From: Planctomycetota bacterium
GTDB taxonomy: Bacteria > Planctomycetota > Planctomycetia > Pirellulales > UBA1268
Direction of reading: 5' to 3'
Assembly: GCA_003669605.1 (NCBI GenBank)
Contig: QWOP01000034.1
Span: 1-47,749 of the forward strand
Length of the DNA: 47,749 bases
The position numbers and the translations under genes are program-made. The notes under the pieces were generated by a model. The model saw only the letters and a program-made list of their open reading frames with translations, searched no databases and was not told where the DNA came from. Below are positions 41,401 through 47,749 of this stretch, piece by piece (within the stretch, counting starts at the first letter, position 1; each line of letters starts with the position of its first letter).

Positions 41401-43275
41401 TCAGCCCAGCACACCGCCAAGAAAACTCTCCAATTGCCGGGAGCGGACCGGGTGCTGGAGTTTCTTCACCGCTTTGGCCTCGATCTGGCGAACGCGTTCC
41501 CGGGTAACGCGGAAGATCCGCCCCACCTCCTCGAGGGTGTAGGTGTAGCCGTCGGTGAGGCCGTACCGCAGGCGGATGATCTCCCGCTCACGGAACGTCA
41601 GCGTCTTGAGGAGTCCATCGATCCGGTCCTTGAGGAGGCCGTTGGTGGCGGACTGGGTCGGGCTTTCCGCCGACATATCCTCGACGAACTCGCTGAAACT
41701 GGCATCCTCGCTCTCGCCCACCGGCCGATCGAGGCTCATTGGCTGCCGGCCCATGTCCAAGACGCGGCGTGCCTCCTCGGTGGGGATTCCAGCCGCCTGG
41801 GACATCTCCTCCGTCGTTGGCTCCCGACCGAGTTCGTGGAGCAGTCGCTTGGATGTCGTCCGCAACTTCGACAGCACGTCGATCATGTGCACCGGGATGC
41901 GGATCGTGCGGGCCTGATCGGCGATGGCCCTGGTGATCGCCTGCCGGATCCACCAGGTCGCATAGGTGGAAAACTTGAATCCGCGGCGGTATTCGTACTT
42001 GTCCACCGCCCGCATCAGACCGGTGTTCCCCTCCTGGATGAGATCGAGGAACGACAGCCCCCGGTTGCGGTACTTCTTGGCGATCGAGACCACCAAACGG
42101 AGGTTGGCCGCCGAGAGGCTGCGCTTGGCTGTCTCGTACTCAGTCTGCAACTTTTCGAGCGACGCCACCCTGGTGCGGAGTGAGCGTGGGCTCTCGAGCG
42201 TCGAGATCATCAGGTCGTGAAGCTCCTTGCGGAGATCGGCCCTGTCGTCACGCGAACCGTGACCGTGGTCGAGGAGACGGATTTCCTGCTGCACCCGATC
42301 CATCCGCGACGACATGCCGCGGAGGAGCTTGAGGAGCGGCTGGACACGGCGGGTGCGGAGGCTCAATTCCTCGACAAGCGTCAGCGACTTGGCACGGTTG
42401 CGGCGGAAACGGAGGCGGGCGTCACGGGCATCCTCGGGGCTGGTGTTTCTGCTGACGAGAAGCCGGAAGTCACGCTTGCTGCACTCGATGAGGTGAGCGA
42501 GCGTGGCGAGGTTGTGAGGCATCCGCGACTGGATCTGCTCCTTGGTGAGCCGCTCGGTGAGCGACACTTTGATCGTTCGATCGAAGGGGAGCTTCCCCTC
42601 GTGGACACGGTGGAGGGTTTCCACCGTGGTCTGCAGCGACCACGAGCAGCCGAGGATGGCCCGGCGGAATCGCTTTCGAGTGACTTCGATCCGCTTGGCG
42701 AGCGAAATCTCCTCGGGACGCGTCAGCAGCGGGATCTCCGCCATCTGCGCCAAGTACATCCGGATCGGATCGTTGCCGGCGTTGGACGGAGCGGTGGTGA
42801 TCGCCTCGTCGCGCCGCGGCTGCGATCTGGCTGCCTTGGCTGGTTTTCCAGGCTGCCGGACTGGCGTCTCGGCGACGATCTCGGCGGGGGGTTCGTCGAG
42901 GAGATCGATTCCCTGTTCCTCAAGTGCCACAAGCAGGCTGTCGATCTTCTCCGGGTCGACAGCCTCGTCGGGGAGGAAGTCGTTGACCTGATCGAACGTC
43001 AGGTAGCCCTGAGCACGACCGGTGGCGATGAGCAACGCCAGATCGGCGTCAGGCCCCAGGGACCGCGTCGCAGAGAAGGAGATGCTCTCCGGGCCGAAGG
43101 CATCGTCGTCTGCCATCGGGCCGTCGGCCACGACCGGGAGAACGGGCATGAGAATCGTGCCATTCTCTTCCCCCTCCGGCTGCTCCCAGCCAGCGGCCTG
43201 AGGTGCGCCGGTGTTTTCCGAACCGGGGTTCACGGGTGTCTGGGACATCGAACGCCTGCCTGACTGCTTCTTCAT
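41401..43275 (-). CDS. rpoD: primary sigma factor RpoD/SigA
   Basis: 624 aa. Region 1.1 is suggested around 88-127 ([20 protein letters not shown]). Region 1.2 starts [10 protein letters not shown]. Region 2 has [36 protein letters not shown] and [17 protein letters not shown] for core binding, -10 recognition and melting. Region 4.2 ends [19 protein letters not shown] for -35 contact. The non-conserved region between 1.2 and 2 is long and basic. The start has AGGGAGACCACC, the same leader as the WXG100 gene. It follows dnaG by 104 bp, the standard macromolecular synthesis operon order. Confidence 0.96.
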   Translation of the reverse strand: MKKQSGRRSMSQTPVNPGSENTGAPQAAGWEQPEGEENGTILMPVLPVVADGPMADDDAFGPESISFSATRSLGPDADLALLIATGRAQGYLTFDQVNDFLPDEAVDPEKIDSLLVALEEQGIDLLDEPPAEIVAETPVRQPGKPAKAARSQPRRDEAITTAPSNAGNDPIRMYLAQMAEIPLLTRPEEISLAKRIEVTRKRFRRAILGCSWSLQTTVETLHRVHEGKLPFDRTIKVSLTERLTKEQIQSRMPHNLATLAHLIECSKRDFRLLVSRNTSPEDARDARLRFRRNRAKSLTLVEELSLRTRRVQPLLKLLRGMSSRMDRVQQEIRLLDHGHGSRDDRADLRKELHDLMISTLESPRSLRTRVASLEKLQTEYETAKRSLSAANLRLVVSIAKKYRNRGLSFLDLIQEGNTGLMRAVDKYEYRRGFKFSTYATWWIRQAITRAIADQARTIRIPVHMIDVLSKLRTTSKRLLHELGREPTTEEMSQAAGIPTEEARRVLDMGRQPMSLDRPVGESEDASFSEFVEDMSAESPTQSATNGLLKDRIDGLLKTLTFREREIIRLRYGLTDGYTYTLEEVGRIFRVTRERVRQIEAKAVKKLQHPVRSRQLESFLGGVLG

Positions 43276-43379
43276 CGGTGGTCTCCCTTACCATTCTATC
43301 GCCACTCGCGCACCGCCCCCCGATGCAACCCCGGCCGATTGGCAGGTGCGCACCGATCGCAGTCACGAGACGGACACCC

Positions 43380-45320
43380 TCACCCATCCTTGGGATCGGT
43401 CATGCCCTGAGCCTCTCGCCGCCGGGCGACGAGTTGCTCGAGAAGGTCGTCCTCGCCCTGGGCATCCAGGGTCGAGGTTTTCAGTGTTCGAACGCTGTCC
43501 GCAGCCTGCCGCTCCGCGCGGCGCTGACGGAGGGCAGCGTCCAGGTGTGCCAGACGAGCGGCTGCCGTGGCGGCGCCGGGGGCGTGGACACGCTGATCGA
43601 CGGCCACCAGCAGGCTCTGAAGCCCGGGATCGGCCAGTTCCAGGAGTAGTCCGCCGAGGTCGACGTCGCGCCCCTGGTCGTACATCCGCCGTGCGGTCTC
43701 CAGGACCGTGCGGCAATCGCTGTTTTGCAGATCGTCTGCCGGAATCTCGCGGATCACGAGGCCAGTGGCTTCGGGAACGCCAACCAGAATCTCAAGCACC
43801 TCGCGGTCCCAGGCAGGGAGCCGTGAGGGCTGGAGCGTGACTGGAAGGGGAGCCTCCGGCTGCGGTCGCCGGGCGGAAGAGTCGTTGCGAAGGGCTGCCA
43901 GCCGGCTCCGGAGCACGTCGCGGGAAAGTCCAAAGCGGCGCACAAGGCGACCGAGGAGCTGGTCCTCACGGAGATGTTGCTGGGAGAGGGGCAGGCTCGA
44001 GCGCTGCGAAACCCGTGACATCGCCGCCAACACGCTCTCCACGGCGGCCAGCGCCGCGTCGTCGCCACGGCGCCCGTCGAGCCTGGCAATCGCTTCGTCG
44101 AGCCGGTAGTCGAGCGCGTCTCCCGCGGATTCGACGAGGGCCTCGAAAGCCTCGCGCCCCTTCTCCAAGGCGTATTCGCAGGGATCGACGCCGGAGGGGA
44201 GCCGGGCAATACGGACATCGATCGGTTCGGCAAGCAGGACATCGAGGACTTCGTCGGCCCGCCGGCGGCCGGCATCGTCGCCATCCAGCACCAGCACCAG
44301 TCGGTCTGCATAGCGGCGGAGCACCTTGGCGTGCCGCTCGCCGAGTGCCGTGCCAAGGACTGCCACGACATCATCGCATCCGATCTGCCTGGCGGCGAGG
44401 CAGTCGGTGTAGCCCTCGACAACCACTGCCCGGCCTGTCCGCGCCATCCCTTCGCGGGCCGTGTCGAGGCCATACAGCAGCGAGCTCTTGGAGAAGACTG
44501 GAGTCTCAGGGGAATTGATGTACTTGGCCCCCTCGGTCGCGCCGGGGAGAACACGCCCCCCAAAGGCCACGCAGCGCCCCTGGCCGTCGCGGATCGGGAA
44601 CATCACCCGATCGCGGAAGCGGTCGTAGTGGCCCGACCGCTCTTGGCGCTCTATCGTCAGCCCAGCGCGGGTGAGGAGATCGATCGGAAACCCTGCCACT
44701 GGCGCCTGGCGGAGGAGCCAATCCCAGCCCGGAGGCGCGTAACCGAGTTGAAACTTCTCGATCGTCTCCACGGTCAGGCCGCGGCCGATGAGATAGTCCC
44801 GCGCCACCCGGGCCTCAGTGGCTTGTGCCAGGCACTGGGCATAAAGGGAAGAGGCCCAGGCAAGGATCCGGTGGAGCGATTTTCGCTCGTCGATCGGAAG
44901 CCCAGCCCGGCCACGGGGAATGTCGATCCCCGCCCGCTCGGCAAGTTGCTCAAGCGCTTCGCGAAACTCAATCTTCTCCATCCGCATCAGAAAACTGAAC
45001 ACATCGCCGCCGACATTGCAGACCCAGCAGCGGAAGGTTTGCCGTTCGGCACTGACATTGAAACTCGGCTTGGAGTCGTCGTGCCACGGACAGAGTCCGA
45101 CAAAGTTCTTGCCGGCACGGCGGAGGGTGACATACGACCCGACCAAGTCAACGATGTCGATCGCATCGCGGACCCTCTCTTTGATGTCATCCCCATCGAA
45201 ACTGCCCTGGCTCGAGGAGGCCTGCGGCTGGTACCGACCTGCCGGTGGGACTGCATCCGACGGATTGCCACCGGGCAGACTGCTGCCTGGCGGGTCGGAT
45301 TGTCGATTGAAACCGGCCAT
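43380..45320 (-). CDS. dnaG: DNA primase
   Basis: 646 aa. The CHC2 zinc domain has C77-x2-H80 and C98-x2-C101 for DNA binding. The TOPRIM catalytic domain has EGYTD (302-306) and DGDDAG (346-351), the metal-binding acidic residues. The C-terminal part is the helicase-binding region. It makes RNA primers at the replication fork. The first 45 residues before the zinc domain are an unusual Ser/Pro/Gly-rich tail. ATG 45320 has AGGGG 9 nt upstream; ATG 45326 is also possible. A good promoter lies about 100 bp upstream and rpoD lies downstream. Confidence 0.96.
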   Translation of the reverse strand: MAGFNRQSDPPGSSLPGGNPSDAVPPAGRYQPQASSSQGSFDGDDIKERVRDAIDIVDLVGSYVTLRRAGKNFVGLCPWHDDSKPSFNVSAERQTFRCWVCNVGGDVFSFLMRMEKIEFREALEQLAERAGIDIPRGRAGLPIDERKSLHRILAWASSLYAQCLAQATEARVARDYLIGRGLTVETIEKFQLGYAPPGWDWLLRQAPVAGFPIDLLTRAGLTIERQERSGHYDRFRDRVMFPIRDGQGRCVAFGGRVLPGATEGAKYINSPETPVFSKSSLLYGLDTAREGMARTGRAVVVEGYTDCLAARQIGCDDVVAVLGTALGERHAKVLRRYADRLVLVLDGDDAGRRRADEVLDVLLAEPIDVRIARLPSGVDPCEYALEKGREAFEALVESAGDALDYRLDEAIARLDGRRGDDAALAAVESVLAAMSRVSQRSSLPLSQQHLREDQLLGRLVRRFGLSRDVLRSRLAALRNDSSARRPQPEAPLPVTLQPSRLPAWDREVLEILVGVPEATGLVIREIPADDLQNSDCRTVLETARRMYDQGRDVDLGGLLLELADPGLQSLLVAVDQRVHAPGAATAAARLAHLDAALRQRRAERQAADSVRTLKTSTLDAQGEDDLLEQLVARRREAQGMTDPKDG

Positions 45321-45423
45321 CGTCATGCACCCCTGACAGGCGACCACCGCGGGCCACGATTCCCGAAGCTTGCCCGGTCACTCTCGGCCGCCACGGCAGA
45401 GAGATTCCGGAGGTCACCGCCGG

Positions 45424-45452
45424 AATGTAGGAGCGAGGGAAACACTGGTCAA
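45424..45452 (-). promoter_or_regulatory. sigma-70 promoter of dnaG-rpoD
   Basis: On the minus strand TTGACC (45447-45452), a 17-nt spacer and TACATT (45424-45429) match sigma-70 hexamers with optimal spacing. Transcription would start near 45417, giving a leader of about 97 nt before dnaG. Confidence 0.65.
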
Positions 45453-45542
45453 TCGCACAAAAGCGCTGCGTAGACAGCCCAGTTTTCGCCCCCGCGCGGG
45501 CTTGACTGAAGTCGCAAAGTGCTCCCCTGATCGGCGCGACGT

Positions 45543-46049
45543 TTAGCGGGCTCTGGGGAGCAGACGCTGCACGCTGTCGAGAAGGCGGTCCATCGAGAAC
45601 GGCTTGCGAAGATAGTCGTCGACACCGAGCATCTCGGCGTATGCCTTGTGGCGGCTCCCCTCGTTGGCGGTGATCATGATCACCCTCACCGGGACAGGAT
45701 GGCTGCGACGCAGCCGCTCCAGCACCAGAAACCCACTCCGCTTGGGCATCATCATGTCGAGCACAACCAGATCGGGCTTCTCCCGCTCGGCCATCAGCAG
45801 CCCCTGGTTGCCGTCACGAGCGACGAGGATCTCGTAGCCTTTCGACTCCAGTACCGTCCGCATCGATTCCACGATCTCGGCGTCGTCGTCCACCAGCAAG
45901 ACTCGCCGTCCTGGCGTTTCACTCCCCGGCACAGCAGCTGCAGTTTTGTCGGCGGCGGCTGGAGGCGCCACGGCGTCCTCGGGAATCGCTGTGGCGGCGG
46001 ACGTCTTGCCGCGGGTCGCCTTCTTGGCGGCTTTTTTCGGGGCTGGCAT
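45543..46049 (-). CDS. single-domain response regulator with Lys/Ala-rich tail
   Basis: 168 aa. Residues 1-45 are Lys/Ala/Pro-rich, like a histone-type tail. The rest is a receiver: DDD (54-56), phospho-acceptor D98 (VVLDMMMP), T128 and K149 (LRKPF). There is no output domain, so it must act by protein contact, as CheY-like regulators do. GGAG lies 6 nt before ATG 46049; a longer frame upstream is not protein-like. No histidine kinase is nearby. Confidence 0.88.
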   Translation of the reverse strand: MPAPKKAAKKATRGKTSAATAIPEDAVAPPAAADKTAAAVPGSETPGRRVLLVDDDAEIVESMRTVLESKGYEILVARDGNQGLLMAEREKPDLVVLDMMMPKRSGFLVLERLRRSHPVPVRVIMITANEGSRHKAYAEMLGVDDYLRKPFSMDRLLDSVQRLLPRAR

Positions 46050-46284
46050 GCCGGGCTCCGGAATGGGAATCGCGTTGCTCGCACGAACTATACGGGACGC
46101 AACCTCCACCACGAAACCGGCCGCGGAAATCGCGGCTGCGGTGCATCGGCCACCCGTTGTCTGGGGGGCAAACTCTGTTTCGGGAGTGTCTTGTCCGGGA
46201 GTGTCTTGGCAGAGGTCTTGGCAGTGTCGCTGGTGGAGGGCGAGTGGGGGGCGAGTTCCTAGTCCCCCCCCTCCGTGGCGCTGG
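46050..46284. other. intergenic region with short repeat
   Basis: CGGGAGTGTCTTG occurs at 46181 and 46196 (15-bp period), with a partial third GTCTTGGCAG after it. No gene or clear terminator is seen. Confidence 0.45.
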
Positions 46285-47088
46285 TCAACTCCCCGCAGAC
46301 GCCCCGGGAGGTGCCCTGAGAAAGAGCGCCGCTCCCAGCAGGCCCACGGCCAGTCCGAAACAGGCATCGCTGGGGAAGTGGGCCGAGTACACGATCCGCT
46401 GGGATGCGGCTAACAGCGCGAAGATGGCGAAGAGCCACGTTCCCTGGGGGTATTTCCACGCCAAAGCCGCTCCCAGACCGGCGGCTACGGCTGAGTGTCC
46501 GGAAGGGAAGGAATTGATGTCCGAACGGCTGCCGTTAATGGTGGCGATCACCGCCTCGTTGAAGGTGTCCCACACCGAGGCGTAGGCAGCGAAGTCGAAC
46601 GCCCGGGGACGCACCCTGTCGACGAGGAGCTTGATAATGTCGGTCAACAGTCCTCCGGTGGCCGCGGCGCCGATCATCCGGGCAAACGTCTGCTGCTGTC
46701 CGGTGGGCTGCCTTGACGGCCAGCGGATGGCGGGCCAGCGACAGTTGGGCCAGGCGACGGAACGATCGAGGACCAGTACGGTGAGAAGGATGATCGCCGC
46801 TCCGAGAGTGTGGGCGAAGACCTCAGAGAATCCGATCACGCGGTGAAACTCATCCGCCACGGCGACCAAGGCCCGCGGAATGGATGGAGGCCAGGGGCCG
46901 TCCTTAAACCAGTCGGCGACAGGGATGTCGATGGCCAGTGCCGTCGTCCCGAGCGCCACCAAGACCATCGCCATGCTGACCAACCGCGGTGCTGGCGATC
47001 GCCAGACCGCCGGCGAAAGGCTGGTGGGGGGGGGATGGGAGCACGTGCCAGGCGAAGCGGCAACGGGACTGCGGGGCGGGATGCTCAT
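46285..47088 (-). CDS. PAP2-family membrane phosphatase
   Basis: 267 aa with about five to six membrane helices. The three PAP2 motifs are present: K153-x6-R160-P161, P195-S-G-H198, and R231-x5-H237-x3-D241. Members dephosphorylate phosphatidic acid, phosphatidylglycerol phosphate or undecaprenyl diphosphate; which one applies here is open. ATG 47088 has AGGA 5 nt upstream and is preferred to ATG 47109. Confidence 0.9.
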   Translation of the reverse strand: MSIPPRSPVAASPGTCSHPPPTSLSPAVWRSPAPRLVSMAMVLVALGTTALAIDIPVADWFKDGPWPPSIPRALVAVADEFHRVIGFSEVFAHTLGAAIILLTVLVLDRSVAWPNCRWPAIRWPSRQPTGQQQTFARMIGAAATGGLLTDIIKLLVDRVRPRAFDFAAYASVWDTFNEAVIATINGSRSDINSFPSGHSAVAAGLGAALAWKYPQGTWLFAIFALLAASQRIVYSAHFPSDACFGLAVGLLGAALFLRAPPGASAGS

Positions 47089-47133
47089 GAAAGTCCTGTT
47101 GCACAACACCGTTGCAGAAGTCGAGTTTGCTCT

Positions 47134-47161
47134 AAAAATCGAGAGGCCTACTCTTCGTTTT
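47134..47161. terminator. possible terminator after comM
   Basis: CGAGAG and CTCTTCG form a 6-bp stem with one bulge and a GCCTA loop; five A precede it and four T follow it on the plus strand. It could act in both directions. It lies between comM and the PAP2 gene. Confidence 0.45.
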
Positions 47162-47208
47162 AGTACGCCATAAAAGCCGCTTGCGCCTAGCCGGGATTAC
47201 TGGCGGGA

Positions 47209-47749
47209 TCAGCTCCAGAGGCTCCGATCGAGCAAGCGATAGTTGATTGCCTCGGCCAGATGCGGGCAACGGATGGTATCGGAGGCGTCGAGGTCGGCAA
47301 TCGTCCGAGACACCCGCAGCACCTTGTCGTGGGCCCGGGCGGAAAGTCCCAGGCTCGTGACCGCGTTTTTGAGCATCTCCCCTGCCGCCGACTCAAGCGG
47401 GCAGAATTCGCGGAGTTGGCGGCTGGTCATCCGGGCATTGACGCGGGTGGCAAGCCCGACGAACCGTTCGGCCTGCCGCTGCCGTGCGGCATAGACGAAA
47501 TCGCGCATCTGCGCGCTCGACGTTCCTTGGCGGGTGCCCGAGAGGTCGCGGTAGGGCACCGCCGGAACCTCAAGTTGGATGTCGATCCGGTCGAGGAGCG
47601 GCCCCGAGATCTTTCCCATGTATTTCTCCACCTGCGGCGGCGTGCACTGGCATTCGCGGCGGGGGTCCCCGCGGTAGCCGCAGGGGCAGGGGTTGAAGGC
47701 GGCCACGAGCATGAACTCAGCTGGAAAGCGGGTGGTCGATTTGGCCCGA
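47209..47749 (-). CDS. comM: ComM/YifB-type Mg-chelatase-like AAA+ ATPase, 3' part
   Basis: Partial: the reading frame continues past the window end, giving about 179 C-terminal residues. FMLVAAFNPCPCGYRGDP, then GPLLDRIDIQLEVP and the C-terminal domain (SARAHDKVLRVSRTIADL, HLAEAINYR), are typical of ComM. In other bacteria ComM is a helicase that helps branch migration during natural transformation. The Walker motifs lie outside the window. The second N-terminal residue context (RFPAEF before MLV) shows the internal Met at 47712 is not the true start. Confidence 0.93.
   Translation of the reverse strand, partial: RAKSTTRFPAEFMLVAAFNPCPCGYRGDPRRECQCTPPQVEKYMGKISGPLLDRIDIQLEVPAVPYRDLSGTRQGTSSAQMRDFVYAARQRQAERFVGLATRVNARMTSRQLREFCPLESAAGEMLKNAVTSLGLSARAHDKVLRVSRTIADLDASDTIRCPHLAEAINYRLLDRSLWS

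Overview
The window reads as chromosomal DNA from a GC-rich planctomycete, probably close to Pirellulaceae. This is inferred from gene content: an ECF sigma factor coupled to a multi-pass membrane serine/threonine kinase, a membrane-anchored squalene-cyclase-repeat protein, a YdjY-domain protein, an HExxH lipoprotein, and a WXG100/FtsK-type locus. No rRNA, insertion sequence, prophage or CRISPR array was seen. Genes are dense, many overlap by 4 bp (ATGA, GTGA, TTGA), and GTG and TTG starts occur.

Layout: 1-750 holds a non-coding stretch, three 74-bp tandem repeats, and an initiator-type tRNA-Met with its terminator. 1.1-12.6 kb is housekeeping: a squalene-cyclase-repeat protein, trmL, ispG, a cyclase-family hydrolase, a Tat-exported FAD oxidase, rimO-pgsA, a CPBP protease, a lipid A-type acyltransferase, and a Rieske-GNAT pair. 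12.6-15.1 kb holds an HExxH lipoprotein, two striking short tandem repeats and a pseudo-receiver-like protein. 15.1-18.7 kb is a small cell-wall cluster (Mur ligase-like, murB-like, ftsQ-like) behind a promoter overlapped by a perfect palindrome. In both Mur proteins, residues normally needed for catalysis or amino-acid binding appear to be replaced.

18.8-27.3 kb carries an isochorismatase-fold protein, a stand-alone E2-type acyltransferase domain, tsaE, thiL, an exported HtrA, a membrane-anchored Gfo/Idh-like protein, cinA with a degenerate C-terminal domain, and a membrane-anchored HtrA coupled to cinA. 27.3-35.0 kb, all on the minus strand, is the most interesting block. It runs in transcription order WXG100 protein, a 215-aa helical protein with a W-K-G motif, a 78-aa WXG-like protein, a 1342-aa soluble coiled-coil plus FtsK/SpoIIIE ATPase, ECF sigma factor and membrane kinase. 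It looks like a minimal type VII-secretion-like module with built-in regulation.

35.3-47.7 kb has hemQ (preceded by three 17-bp repeats), a YdjY protein, a 632-aa unknown protein coupled to a YggS-family gene, greA, a coiled-coil zinc-ribbon protein, the dnaG-rpoD operon with a recognisable promoter and terminator, a response regulator, a PAP2 phosphatase, and the 3' part of comM, which runs off the window end.

All functional calls come from reading motifs by eye; no search, alignment or structure prediction was run.
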